DNA of 64,000 nucleotides from Rhyacichthys aspro (taxonomy: Eukaryota; Chordata; Actinopteri; Gobiiformes; Rhyacichthyidae): NCBI GenBank assembly GCA_036850595.1, contig CM072153.1, positions 11,054,169-11,118,168 of the forward strand, read 5' to 3'. Shown here piece by piece: positions 25,869 through 39,500 of this stretch. How positions within the stretch are numbered: the stretch's first letter is position 1; the number at the start of each line of letters is the position of its first letter. Under the pieces are notes generated by a model. The model was not told the DNA's origin and ran no database searches. It saw only the letters and a program-made list of their open reading frames with translations. The translations under genes were made by a program, and so were the position numbers.

Positions 25869-25980
25869 GATCAGTAGGAACACTGTGCTCTCTGTGCGTT
25901 CACAGCACTAATACTCAGGTTGCTGTGTGTCTTGCTACTGGAGGAGGAGAAAGTCCAACAGCTCTATTTAAATAGAGGGT
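25869..25980 (-). promoter_or_regulatory. fgf23: fgf23 promoter with palindromic TATA-like box
   Basis: A perfect 16-bp palindrome CTCTATTTAAATAGAG occupies 25962-25977, ending about 94 bp upstream of the fgf23 start codon. Its core TATTTAAATA is TATA-like and, being a dyad, reads the same on both strands. Position is right for a TATA box with a short 5' UTR. The activity is inferred. Confidence 0.55.
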
Positions 25981-27753
25981 CAATAAACCAGCTAACTCAT
26001 TTACCAAATTGTCGTTGAGGATTCCTACACATGTCTGTTGTAATGCTTAAATGAATGAGCACATTCATTTGAGCATTACACCAGACATTTGTCAATCCTG
26101 GTAGCCTCATACACCAATTTTTTTTTGTGGCAGTTTAGAAAGAAGATAAATATCTGAGCAAACACAGGCTTGTTTAGTTTGTTTTAAAATTCTATTGTTT
26201 TTAAATTCTGCGTGATAGAAACTATTTCAACACACCAATCACAAATTACGGGAAACATTGTGTAGTTTATAAACAAAGTCATGGCAGCAGTGGCAAAAAA
26301 AATGTCAGTTAGTTTTAATACCAAAGGCATTATGTCAACCATGTCTTGAGTAACACACATGCTTTGACTCATATCCTGCTCATATTTAACTGTACACATT
26401 TACGCAACCTTTCATTTCCTTTCTAGAGAGGCTGTTAGAAAACCATTCAACTTTATCATTTAATTAATGATTTGCTAAATAAATCTGGCAGAAGTTAAGA
26501 ATAAATATGCTAATGACCAAGATTACTTATTGCTCAAATGGGCCGTGGACTTGTCTCAAAAGGAAGCCACTTAAAATGTGCAATTGGCACCGATTAAAAA
26601 CTGTAAAAAAATGTATATATTTTAAGTTATAAGAGATTTTGAAAATTATTGTGCCAATTGTGAGTAATCTAAGCTGCTGTTTTAATGTTTACAGTGAACA
26701 ATCAAAACGACTCCTGTAATAAATATAAGCCTTTAGCTGCCCTTTCCTAATGTGCGTTGACAGAAGAGGGCGCCAAATATTGACCAATGGATAGTCTTAC
26801 ACAGAAACATTACAGTTGGACTGGATGACCAATTTAAAAAATGAACAGTGACAAAATGTTTGATAAAGTGTGTTTTGATTTTTGTTTAATATATATATTG
26901 TGTGGTGGCCAAAATTATTAGAACACCTGACAGATCTGAAATGATTGACCCTTTTTGCCTCCAAAACATGATTCCATTTCATAAAGTTCCTGAAACATGC
27001 AGATGGTTGCTCTGAGCAAGTGAAGTGAGTCCTACTGTTTTTTTCCACAGTTAAGTTTAATATTTGTGATGTCCAACTTTTGCAGCAGTTACAGCTGCAC
27101 ATCTCTCTGGCATAATGTCAGTATATTTCCTTCACTTATTTTATCCCCTGGCTTCCTCTGTGAAGGAACATGATGTGTGACATTGACAGTGAAATAGCCC
27201 TAGCTTGTGTTTTGTAAAGAAAATGATGTGAATCTCCTTATGATGACTATTTTATATTTTTTTATAGAGCATAATGATGACTTCTTCGATATTTCATTTG
27301 ATTAATGGGTATTTTAATGGCCAATTTAACAAAATCTGAAACCTCTTATAACCTCTCATATGCATGTGTTCTAATAATTTTGGCCACTGTATGCAATGTA
27401 ATCTCAAATATTTCATATTTAGCTTCAGGGCTCTCATTCTCCTTTAATCTCGTAGCCTGCTGGTTACCTGCCTGCCTTGTTTATGTAAACTGCATGAGAT
27501 CCTCTGTATTTTTTTAAATCTGTTTGATTCAAAATTTTTACAGTGTACACTCCCAAATTTACTTTCCTTGATATGAGCGGTTTTTAGACTAACTTTAGTT
27601 ATTTCATCACTCTCCTTAGTTGGTGCAGGACAATAATTTATCCACAGAATGCATTTCCCCATCCATCATCCTAGTGTGTGTGGAGGAGTAAACTTTTGGA
27701 TGGAACTTTGGATTTGAAGGATTTAATCCACACTATATTTTTACAAAAAGTCT
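25981..27753. other. intergenic region fgf23-fgf6
   Basis: A/T-rich sequence between the fgf23 promoter and the presumed fgf6 3' end. It contains one DNA transposon remnant (26903-27389) and a CTCF-like AGAAGAGGGCGCC near 26764. No coding exon is recognised. Confidence 0.6.
26903..27389. mobile_element. non-autonomous Tc1/mariner-like element
   Basis: An element of about 487 bp bounded by 22-bp perfect terminal inverted repeats at 26905-26926 and 27366-27387 (GTGGCCAAAATTATTAGA at the left, its complement at the right). The right end continues as CCACTG followed by TA, the usual TA target duplication; the left flank shows a degenerate TG. The interior has no intact transposase frame, so this is a MITE-like or deleted copy. 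Superfamily assignment from terminal sequence and TA flank is likely but not proven. Confidence 0.8.
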
Positions 27754-30700
27754 TTTATTATCATCTCAGGAATACAGTTGACTGCTGTGCACAGCACATA
27801 CGTACAAAAATAAAAGGAAAACCATTTGTAATATAGTATTTTACTTACTCATCATCATATTTTTTCAGAAACAAATGATTGGAGAAGTCTGTTGTTTCAA
27901 ACTAATTTACAATCATTTCAATAATCAGAACTAAGGCAGAAGGTGAGGTATATGTTAAAAAGAGGAGGGGGACTCAAAGGAAAGACTCTCCCCTCAGTGC
28001 AGGAATAGAAAACTGAAAGAAACATAAAGGCTGCCGGAGCACAGGGGCACATACACATACATACAATTCTGATCCTAGATCCCCCCCAAGACCACATATT
28101 CCCTGTGAACCAACACTTTCCAAAACCAACTGGGCAGGTATGAAGAATACAGAGTCCACATTGGATTTTCAGTTGAAGGAATAAAGGATTGTGTGTGCAT
28201 TATAGAGACAGAGGCAAGGTTTCACATGAAAAGGACAATATACTATTTATCTCAGTTACTGTGACATCATACAACCTTTTCTGTCTTAAAACACACTTGC
28301 AAAAGTATAATGTTATCATGAGTGTCATTTCAGACTTATACTTCTCACATTTATCAATTTGACACAAAAAGCTGTGGTGTGTCAACCACAATAGTCATAT
28401 TGGGTATCACAGATTGAGAAGCCATTGTAACTACATCTGCTCATGCTGCTGACAGTGTCCGGCTAAACGTAACAGAAGTGACATATTTATCATAATATTG
28501 CCATCAGAAACAAACACGTTTAAGCTCTGCTTGTTTAGATAAAATTTTAGCAAAGAAAACCAAAATAATGTGCACCTTTTAGGCTATTTCAAAAAGGTAA
28601 TCAAATAAATCCTCCTGCAACAACCTCGCTAGTGAGATCATTCTTAGATCAGTAGTGGTACCAAAATAGACTCAAGGCAAAATCTTCAAAAACAGTGAAA
28701 GATTGAACATGCCATTAAAAGAGTAAGTTGCTTTCTTGGATCACAGTATTCAGTCTACCAGCTTTATGTGGAAGCATTTGATTCTTTTACGTGGTCGTTT
28801 GCTACTTGCTACATGATTACAGTCTATTAAAACCATAGTAGCCCGTGTGTTTCATCGCTCGTGCCTTTATCCTTTCCACTAAGGAGAGTAGCTACAGTAC
28901 AGTGCATCAGCTTGCACAGTCAGACAATGATCTCCATCTCCACTGTCGCTTTGGAAGAAACCGAACATGACAGGAGTGCACGAACACACACTGAACACAT
29001 GCATGCTCATTCTCAACATATACTGCACAACTGCCTCTGCTACTAGACGTAAGCTGGAGCTTAAAGGGCACAGAAACCATTGCTCACAGACATTTTGTCA
29101 GTGTGTTACAGCAATTTTCAAACAGGCATGAGGTAAAATAATAGTGTATTTGTAAGAGCTTTGCTACTACTACATTTAATCATGCTGAACTCACTGGTAG
29201 TTTGCTGTAGAGTGGATGAGTAGCAAAATAACAATAAGAGAATCCAAAGAACGAGCTAACAGCTAGCTCAATTCTACCTCAAATCAAAGTGGTCTGCTGA
29301 GCGTCAGTTTCATTGCACATTATAAGACAAACAATTCACCAAGAAGAAATAGTCTCTAAAAAGTCAACGAGATGGACCTGAAAATGATCCCAAACAAAAG
29401 GACACAAGGACTATCTTTCTGACCTTGGTACAAAAATTGCTCAGATGAATGGCACAAGAATCCCAAGGCCCAGCCCCGTGTGCTCAGTGTGACATCATGA
29501 GGCGAGGGGCCCTCTTGTCTCATGCACAGGTATTTTACCCTGCACTGTTCACATCCTCACCAAGTTCGACCATGGGGGCCACATGCTGAGTCTCACTATA
29601 CATCATTATTATTTATTATCTTCCACTTGCTTTGTCTTCCAACAGCAGTATTCAAGTACGGTACGCTGCATACAAAAACCTGAAAGAACACCACTAATGT
29701 AGCCTTTTTGTTTACGTCGCTCATATCCTTCTCGTACCCTTCCTTGATGCATAAGTCTCTTAAAAGGCCGGGATCAATTACACGTACAGCTTCTACACTG
29801 CAGTCGAATGACAGTCGCCCCAAATTTTCACAGAATTATATTTCCATTTACTACTGACAGCCTCTCATAGTTACAACAGGACAAATCAGTGGCATCCACA
29901 GTAATGTCTTTACTTCCTTCTCATTAAGTGCCAAACAGTACCACAAATTCAACTCACAATCTTCATTTCTGATTAAAAAACTAACTGTAATTCATCCCTT
30001 AAAACAAGTCCAAGTACCACTGATTGGTCAACACAAGTTATAGTGGGGCCGACATACTACAGACACCAATAATATGAGGCTAATTGACTTTTTGGTACAC
30101 AAAAAACCTCAAAGAATGAACAAATAAAAGGTTGTACAAACTAAGAAGTTCCTTAAACATATATTAATAGATTCTGCATATACAGTCACGATCAATCTTT
30201 CCTGATTTTGGCTACAAAATTTGTAAAAGTAAAACCTGGGATTGTCAAAGCTCCCTTGGACATAATGGAGGGGAAAAGGGGAGTTGAATGCTAACTCAAA
30301 CCAAGCTTTCCATTTCAACAAGAGGCTCCACTGGGTCCTGTGCAGCATAGAGTCTCAATTACCAAACTATGGAAAGAAAATAAAGAAACTTCGGGCCCTC
30401 AAAGAGTTGGGCTAAAGTCCCCGGTGGTGTCTGAGGGAGTGATGACTTGCGCTTCGTTCCTATTTCTGACTTAAGCACCACATTTCTCACATGCAAGGGT
30501 AAGGGGCCACACACAGGAATTCAAGGCACGGCTACCTCATGACAAAGCAAGAAAAAAAACTCCTCCATATTTGTTTTGCTTGCCCTGACAGTGACAAAGA
30601 CAACTGTCAACTCAATAACAACAAAAAATTGCAGTAACAGGCATTCTTTTAAGAAATGTCATGCACACAGTTTTCTAGTATGTTTTCTTTTTTTCTTCAG

Positions 30701-31066
30701 GATTTTTTTTTTTTTTTTTTCAGTGCTTTGAGGTAAAAAAGATATCCATTCCATTTTTCCATAAGTGCAGTCCACTGACAGGGCAAACCAAACCCAGCTA
30801 TTACCCATTAAAACCAAAAGATCAACTGAAGCCTCTTCATTCCCTTACAAAATGATTTAAATTAAAAAGCAGCACCGAATGATATGTCCATATTCTTACT
30901 CAAAAGTAAGCTACCCAAATATACATATAAAGTCTGAATAAATACTATAAGGTATAAGTATATTTCTTTCTCTTGCAGTCCATTTTGCGTTTTATGTGTG
31001 GTATTCATGTTACCTGGGATATAATCCACATGTGCAAATAAGTTTGTTATTGCCAGTGTTTGCTCA
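27754..31066 (-). other. fgf6: presumed fgf6 3' UTR and downstream sequence
   Basis: About 3.3 kb between the fgf6 stop codon and a gene-sense AATAAA (plus-strand TTTATT at 27754-27759). It is non-repetitive apart from a T-run near 30705-30720 and has no coding exon. A long 3' UTR is plausible but unproven; nearer signals may be used and part of it may be intergenic. Confidence 0.35.
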
Positions 31067-33239
31067 TCATATTCGCGGTAGGAAGTGCGTTACAGTCATG
31101 GCAGTGGTAGCCTTGTTGCCCCTCTTAACACGGCCATGCTTGGTGAGTGCTATGTAGAAGCCTCTGTAAACTTGAGACTCGTAGGCATTGTAGTTGTTCG
31201 GGAGCAAGCTCTCCTTGAACTTGCACTCGTCGTGGAAGACTGTCTGGAAAAGACAGATGGCCAGTGTGAACTTGATTATATGACATAAAAAAAAACAGAC
31301 TAAAGCATTTTCAAGTCATTTAAATGTATTCCTGCTCCTTACGGGACAGTTGCCAATAAATGTCAATGCTTAATGCTGTTTGAAGACACTTAGAACAAAG
31401 CGCACGCAGCCGAGAGTAAATGCTCTCCATCAGAAGCCATGCGTCCTAATTCAGTCCCTTATCAGCAGCATCAGTCCGCTCACGAGCTGGCACCTCATCA
31501 CTTATGACCAGATAACATTCAGTCTGTCTCCAAGCATGTGCCAACAGAGCTGTTCTAAACTATGCCCTCTACACTCCGTCTCCATCTTCTACAATCAAAA
31601 CACCATTACATTTGATTTAATCAGAAAGAAAGACGATCATTAAAAAAAAAAAAAAAAACAATTTAACAACACAAAGACATAGCCGTAGATCAGAACTGAG
31701 CATCTGATCTGCAAATGTCAACAATTATGTATATTTCAATTACCATTCATCATTGGAAGCGGATGAAGCTGCAGATCCTGTCAATACTCCATCTCTTTAT
31801 GTTGACTGTATTCAGATTAAAATGTGGTGACAGTAAGAGTCTCCAGACATGCCTCATCAAAACATTCATCGATCAGCAGTCACCACAGGGTCTCTTTATT
31901 GGGTTACTTGTCAAATTATATTAAAAATGAAATGTGTGGAGGATTGATTGTATGCTTTGTTTTGATCGATTTTCTGCTGACAGTTTTCTGTGTGTCAGGG
32001 CTACTCCTCACTCCTCGCGCTCACTAAACTTCCAGATTTTTGTGTCCTCGTCAGATAACCTTGTTCGCCTAAACTACGACTCGGTGGCACTATAGGTCAC
32101 TTCCTTTGAACGCAGCCCACCAGCTGGTCTCAGGCAGGAGTCCCGTCCTAAAATATGACAGGCAAAATGAAAAGGCGGATCATGCTGCAAGTGCGTCCTA
32201 CTTTTAGAATCCCATCAACTAACATAGCGGGGCAATAAATGAAATACTGTGCATACCTACCGTTCCGTATAACCTCCCGCGGCTGTTCATTGCGACAAAC
32301 AGCTCACTCCTCACCCCATACAGGCTCACCACCCCTCTCTCCACCGTAGAGATCTCTATTAAACCTGCCACAGGACAAAGAAAGAGCATAGCTTATGACA
32401 AATGGACCCATTTCCCCAGAGCGCCTGTCTGTGCGCCGCTACTGTCACAGCGCTGTGCTCTGCGTCTATGGGTGGAACCGTGCACATTGCTGCGCAGCAT
32501 GTTCCAGCCTTTGTTCTGCATCTTTTCACCCCATTTTACGTTTGCATCCATACACGCGCGTGTCGATTACACACAGTTGGGCTAATGCAACAATTGCACG
32601 GCCATTGGACTGGACCGCCCTCACAGCCCCACAGTGCTGCGTAAAAATAAGTTGTGTCTAAAAGCGTCCATACATTCATATCGTGGCTGAGCTATGGGGG
32701 AAGGTGAGGTGGATACTTGTTTTTAATAGATTTGTCTTTGCCGTGGGAGAAATCCAATGCCCCCCAGAGTCAGATGACATAGGAGCATGCAAATTAATAG
32801 AGGGGAGACTAGCTGCTCATCCCAGACCCATGCGTATTGACTGCCTCTTCTTTATGTCTATTGCGTTAGATTGGCGGAGGAGGTAGAACTCACTGTACTG
32901 GTTTTCATTATGTACACCGTTTATCCTGCCATCGGGGAGGATCTGAAGGTGAAACCCGATGCCCACGTTGCAGTAGAGCCTCCGCACTCGTTTGATGCCC
33001 AGCAGATAGTCACTCTCCCAGTTCATGTCCGGCTTCTCCCCGGAGATACCCAGCACAGAGCGGGAGAAAAGGGTCTCCCAGCGTTTCTCCAGTAAAGTTG
33101 CATTTGTCCTGCTGCTCGGTAAAGGGTACGCTGACACGACCCCCAGCAGTAAGCCCAGGAGAAGCACCGCGGTCAGCGTCCACTGCGGCGTGCCGGCCTC
33201 GCAGGACATACTGACGAGGAGCCTTTGCGCAACGGCCAT
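31067..33239 (-). CDS. fgf6: fibroblast growth factor 6 (three exons)
   Basis: Secreted, heparin-binding FGF of the FGF4 subfamily associated with skeletal muscle. Exons are 33239-32894, 32364-32261 and 31243-31067. The 104-nt middle exon and codon-phase breaks match human FGF6, and the product has the same 208 residues. Exon 1 gives a signal peptide (LTAVLLLGLLLGVVSAYP), then NWESDYLLGIKRVRRLYCNV and GFHLQILPDGRING. Exon 2 gives LIEISTVERGVVSLYGVRSE and VAMNSRGRLYGT. Exon 3 gives ECKFKESLLPNNYNAYES, the heparin-contact region KHGRVKRGNKA and the terminal THFLPRI. The start is chosen by alignment with human MALGQKLFITMS; an internal Met at residue 11 is a possible alternative. Teleosts often keep two fgf6 copies; linkage to fgf23 suggests fgf6a. 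Confidence 0.97.
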
Positions 33240-33700
33240 CCGGTTTACCTTGGGGCCACGTGGTGCAAATTAATGACCCTAAAAATACCAGTCTTCTTGT
33301 TTTGCTTCCTTCGGCATGTTGGCTGAGGGATATTTTTGGAGAGCGGAGCGGGGCTTTGGGTATGAAACGCGCGCCCCGGCGCAGTGGAGGAGAGGCAAAG
33401 CTGGGGGTGATGGTGGTGGTGGTGATGGAGATGTTGTTGGTGGTGATTACCATGTTTTGCAGCTCCTCCGCGCGCCTCTCTCTCTCGCTCCCACTCTCTC
33501 CTCTCTCTCTTCTGAGTGCTTGTAGTCAGCGGCGCTCACCAAAAAGCCCCTTGAACCTGGCCACGGCCATGGCATCCCCACATGACATCATGCTGACTTC
33601 ACGCTGGGGTGGCTAATGTACGGGAGGCGAGCGCTCACTGCAGGACACAAGTCAAACGCTCAAGGAAACGGGCTGCTGGCAGTACTGAAAGTGCAGGAAC
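33240..33700 (-). promoter_or_regulatory. fgf6: fgf6 promoter region
   Basis: Immediately upstream of the fgf6 ATG are an E-box CACGTG (33257-33262) and a MEF2-like CTAAAAATAC (33279-33288, one base off consensus), a pairing typical of muscle promoters. A GGT/GAT-rich purine-pyrimidine tract lies at 33405-33450 and a CT-rich tract at 33475-33512. Regulation by muscle factors is known for mammalian FGF6; site use here is inferred. Confidence 0.4.
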
Positions 33701-34477
33701 CTTATTGGTAGCACACACCGGCCCTGGGACATGATGTGGTATTAGGGCTGCTCCTAAATTGGGTCGGTGGTCATATGTCTGTCAGACCGCTTCCTTATTT
33801 AGAAGGAAGGTGTAAAAACAGGCCCACTTGTCACCGGAGAGCAATGACAGGACCCTTGTGGTCCCACTTCTTCTGATGTGGCGAACAAGAACTTTTAGCG
33901 TGGTTGTGTTTTCCTGGCCTAAATTCACACATTAGCTTGTCAGGGGGCTTCCAAGAGTAGGACCCCGATCTTGCTTGTGTCCTTGAGCAAGATACTAAAC
34001 CATGCCCTACCGTAGTTATGTATTAAGTATCAAATATTTAGAGGCACCCCATATTTTCTATGGTACATTCGAGAGAGCTGTGCAGAGCAAAGGAGCTTGT
34101 CATGCAATGGCACACATTGCCGGGATGCCATTCCTTGCTACATGAAAGCCTATCGTCTTTTCCATGTAATAGATAATGCCACCAGCAGCGTGCCCATGCG
34201 TCAGTGGGGCCAGCGCGGTTGCGCACCAGCGGCCTCTCCAACACGCAGCAGTTCTTCTCCATTTCCAAGCGATGGCACCATTTACAAGTTTACTGCCATT
34301 AGTCTCCAGCGTGTACTGAGACTACACATTTACTTTTCATCATTTAGATAAACGTTTAGATCAGCTTGCCTTAAAACCTGGAACTTGGCATCAAGTACTT
34401 TCACTGAAAATATTTCATGCAAGTCAATATCGGAACAGTTTTAGAAAGAACTCACCAACAACATATTACAATGCCAT
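33701..34477. other. intergenic region fgf6-slc45a3
   Basis: Non-coding sequence between the fgf6 promoter and the presumed end of slc45a3. Moderately complex, with no recognised gene, RNA or repeat. Confidence 0.5.
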
Positions 34478-36533
34478 CTTTTATTTTGTAAAAATATCTT
34501 TTTGACTGCATATTTATAAGATTTGATGGGTGTGCAACAGACCAACAAGTGATCCTGACAAATAGCTGTGTAACAAATGATTTAGAAATTAATAAGCTCT
34601 GGCCTCAGGTTCAGCCATTGGCACTTTGCAACAACAGACGATTTGGTCACAAGCAGAACAGACAGAAATGGCACCTACATATATTAGTTAAACAATATTA
34701 CAAAGCCCCTTCTGTTTTTGTTTTTTTTTTTAAAGTGGTTATTTAGGACCAGGACAGAGCAGCATTTTTTCTTATTTGCAATAGCTGCACCAGAGAAACC
34801 CCACAAAGATAAACATTGTATTGTGTTAAAGGAATAGGGTTTTATTATGTCCATGAATTCAATGCTCTCATTTGCAGGTGACTGGATACAGACAACAGCC
34901 CTTTTAAAGTTCATAAATGTAAAGTTGCTCAAATAAATTATGACCTTGAGTATGCTTTAATACCACATCTATACAAATAATTTATCTTTTTCACAGAAAC
35001 AGCCTTTACCTTTGCACCTAAAAGATGCTGCTAATAGTTGAATATGTGCTGTTTTGGAATAAAAGCTTTAAAAATAAATACATATAAACAAACAGGAAGG
35101 GAAAATGTACAGGCACTTAGAACAACATTTTCTGTTAATGCAGCGACTCCAAGAAAATAGTTTCAGCCTATACCACTGTAAAATTGTTCTGCTCCCCAGT
35201 AGAATCAATATGGCCCAAATACTTCAGATTATACACACATTAGGCAATAATAAAATCCCTCCCGTTTGTAGCTCCTGAAACACACATTCACCTCATTATA
35301 TTATTACAAATGCTAATGGAATTGACAGAAACTGGCCAATCTAAAGACTGCAGGTCATCAGAAAGTTAATACACTGGAAATAATGGCACACATTTGAACC
35401 TTCTCTTTCCATTTGCCTCACACTTCAGTATTATTCATCATTTCACGGTTCTTCTTTACATTTACTGACACATAATTACACACTCCAACTTCTCTTGAGC
35501 TATGGGTGCTGTGAGGTGGGCTTCCATTAGACATTCTGTTTACAGACTGTGTTACATAAGCCCATCTGGATGTCCTAGATTGTCAACTAAAAATCTAATA
35601 TGTATATGTAGTAAAACAAGAAGGTTTAGGCGACATGGAAAGTGTCAGCAGTGGCTTAAAGAAAGGATGGGACACTCAAATAGGGAACTGACCTGGGACC
35701 ACTGTCCTGATGTGGAGGAGGAATAACAAGTGTCTTGATTTTCAGGACAACTTGTGTTATTCCAGTTTCAGTAAACTGATTCACTCTTAAGCCACCACAA
35801 TCATATCTCCACCTCAACATGTTGCATATCAAATTTACCATTGGAATATACAGAAACTGATGTAAATATTTACACTAATGTTTTTAATAAAAGAATGGTG
35901 CTGAGAGGGGGACAAAGCCAAAAGGTATTGTCAATTTGCTCAATGTTTTGCCATCATTTCTGTTAAATAAGATGGTAAAAGTGCATTAAATTAAATTAAC
36001 CATCCTAATAAAAGACAATATTTTTCACTTTTCTATTTGTACCTAAGAATGACAAACTGTCCTGACACAGTGATGCTGCAAATAAGCGTGTGCATGCTGT
36101 TTGATATTTAATTGTACATAGCTGGTATTATTAAATACACATTTATGTTAGATGTGTACATGAGGTTAATGAGTTAACTTCTACAGTAATTCTGTAAGGC
36201 CATACCTGAGAAAAAGGAGAACCGATAGAATGGGTGCATTTTTGTACTTCCAGAAACATAAAATACATTTCCAAAAGGAAACCTAAAGTTTGAAAGCATT
36301 CCCTATAGCAAATACCAGTCCTGTTGGTGCGGACTCTTCAGTTAGTGCTGACACTCAACTTAACTGGATAAACAACGCCCTTTCTTTTTTACTATATACA
36401 TAAAAAAGACACTTTTTAGCAATACTTGGCAATAGAGCAAGGCATTCATGGAACAGTAGTGCAGTGGTGAGTTCAGCCCCCAAAACCTGAATTACCATTT
36501 CATTCATTCTCCATGTCTCATCAAGAGCAAGTC
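34478..36533 (-). other. slc45a3: slc45a3 3' UTR
   Basis: About 2 kb of A/T-rich non-coding sequence after the slc45a3 stop. Gene-sense AATAAA signals (plus-strand TTTATT) occur near 34840 and at about 34478-34483, giving candidate 3' UTR lengths of about 1.7 or 2.05 kb. No coding exon is seen. Confidence 0.45.
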
Positions 36534-39500
36534 TCAGCTTTTCAGGTCCTTTTGGTCATAGACAATTTGACTGCCAAAAAAGATAGCCACAGCACCAAAG
36601 ATGGCAGAGCAGGCCATGTAGGCTGTAACAGACTGTGCGAACTGAACAATCATGCCCATGAAAAGGGTAAGAATAACCTGAGAAAGGAGAAAGGCGCTGT
36701 CTAAAATGGCAAAGTCCAAGCCGACACCTCGTTTCTCATACCCAGACTGAATCTCCTCCTGTTGCTCAGCGCCACTAGGACTGAATGGTGAGCCATTCTG
36801 GCTTGGTGTACTGGGGTAGAACTCGTGTGTGTCCTGGTTGAACAAGGCATGTCCATAGGTGGTCCCCAATTTATGGCTCAGTCCACCCTCTTCTTCAACA
36901 GGAGTCAAATACACAGAGGTCGAAATACCGTTTTTATGAATGCTTTTGGTTTTCCTTTTTGGCATATATACCTAAAACAGAGCAACAAAGATTACAGTAA
37001 CTGATCAAATGATTTGGAACAAAACACATTTTTGACTGATTGACTTTTACACACCTCTTTCTCCTTATGGTAGTGGCAGGTGAGTGTATAGGGCAGGGTC
37101 TGTAGGGTCGCATATGCAAAGCCAGTGAAGGCTGCCATTGCAGTAACAATGACTACACTTTTGGACATGGAGATGACCAATGCAGACACCGTGAAGCTCA
37201 CCATACTGCTCAGATAGACCCAGCGGGAACCAAAATGTTTAACTAATCGGCTCATAATCAGAGAGAAGATAGTTGAGGTAGCACACTGCAGGAACAGACC
37301 CAGGCTGCCCATACGGATACCTGCAAAATAGTTTGTTTGATTCAATTAGAAGACACATTTTTGTAACATAGTAATATACACATGAAAGTGTTTATTTTCA
37401 TAGAAAGCAGAATTATAAAGTAGGTCATTTAAACTTAGTTTTTTGAAAATAAGGTTTTACCTCTAGCTTTACTCATTCAGCTCATTCACTATCTGAACAG
37501 CACAGGTCAGTGATTAACAGACTGTAGACAATCTTTTAAGGGGAAAGGAGTGTGTGTGGATTGTGTAACTCGTGGACAGAAAGTGTACATTTTACAAAGA
37601 GTACAGATGCTAATGATGGGTGAAATTCAAGGCAAGAAAAAATGCTAGAAGACAGCGCTACAGCATCTGAGGGCCAGCAACAGTGCAAGTAGAAAAAAAG
37701 ATGAAGAAGGTGATCTCAGCATTTAGAATAAAGGAGTTTATAGTCTTCCACAGCATGTGCAGCAAAATAATGTGTCCAAATGACATTCGCTATGCATAAC
37801 GGCACAGTCATACCACAAACCGCTGGGATCAGGCCGTCTACCTGACTTGAATGAACATGTTCCTTGTGTGCTGATTTCTTGACATTAATTCTTTGTGAGT
37901 GTGACATTCCTTGTGGTCCAGCAAGCACAGGGAGGGAAGACAGAAGGAAAAGTAAAAAGCAAACAAAGAGGGGAGGGTAAAGAATGTGGATGGATAAAAG
38001 AAAATGTCAAGGGTGTGAGTGAGAATGGTGAGAGTGGGAAGACAGGCATAAGACGATGAGAATACAGGTGGACACAAAAAAGAGATGGAAAGTGTATTGT
38101 AAAATAGGAGCCCCAAGTTTAATAAAGAGCAATATGTCCTATATTTGACAAGATGCAAGACAGAGGCAACTTGAAAACATGCAGGCTCTCATTCTTCTCC
38201 ATCTGTGCTCAAAGAATGTGAGTGCATCCTGCCCAGCTGTGGCCGCCAAACAGTCCTGCACTTCAGCCAGCTTTGTGGACAGGTGCACAATAACAAATCA
38301 ACTAACAATTTCATGTGTATGCACCTGATAATGTTGCTCAATAAGTATATTCTTTACAAATTACTTATAGTAACTAGCCTTTTCTATATCATTATCAAAG
38401 GTCAAGTTAAAATTGTTCATATAAGTATATGGTAAAAATGAAATCTGACCTTCATTGTATCTTTGCCTGGAAACACTTCCTGGGACGGCACTGGGCACAC
38501 CGCCATACAGCCCCTCACCCATAAAGTCTGTGTAGAAGAGCATAAAAGACATGACAGCCATCCAGCTGCAGAGTTGAGCCACACAGAGCTGCCTCATTAC
38601 ACGGGGGACATGGCAGTAACTCCTGTAGAGAGCCGGCGTCATAGACCAGCACGTTCGCAGCAGGCACAGCAAAGGTCCACACTTCAACAGCCTCAGCTTA
38701 CACTTGAGGAAATAGCAGCATGAGCGTGGTATGCCACAGCGACCGGCCTCCATCGCAACAGCTCCCGACTCAAGTAAAGAAGGGGATCCAGTCAAACTGC
38801 TGCTGGCACATGAGGGTTCCTCAGACACCTTCATAGTGATAAGTACACTAGAAACAAAGATGAGGATGAGCAGGAAGAAGAGGCATTCTGCCTGACCTCC
38901 GAGGTAAACTGAGAGCACACTGTGACTCCAGTCCAGTGCAGGAAGCAAGTAACCCACACAGCCACCCAAGCTGACCATGAAGGAGAACATGGCAAAGGCC
39001 TGTCCACAGTCTTCCTCGTCCCGATACAAGTCTGATAATAGAGCCTCCAGTGGTGTAAAACACACTTGTCCACAAAAGTCAAGAAGGCCCACTCCGAGAA
39101 TAAGAAAGCCCACCTGGAAGCACATAACAACAGAATTTTACTGTTTCATTAGAGGAAGTCCTAATTACATGATACACATTCATCAAAGAGACGGACTACC
39201 TGGAGTGTTTGTCCACCCCAAAAAAGGCGTGCAGCAAGTACATCTGCATGAGGAATGATGAAAAGTGCTACAAGCACTCCCAGAGAGAGCAGCCAGATGA
39301 AAGGCCGGCGCCTGCCGTAACTGCTGTTACAGTGGTCGCTGGCTGAGCCAATAAAAGGAGTGAAGAAGAGGCTGAGGACTGGACCGATACCTGTGAAGAC
39401 AACACATTTTTGTTACATATCATGCCAATAAATGAAGTTATACTTCCTCCAGATAGCTGCTGAAGGTACCAGCTCATTCTCCCCATGTGGCTGAACAGGC

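Noticed and set aside
33010..33616. Open frames on both strands overlapping the fgf6 first exon and promoter
   Set aside because: They are shadows of fgf6 exon 1 in other frames or read through the GGT- and CT-rich promoter tracts.
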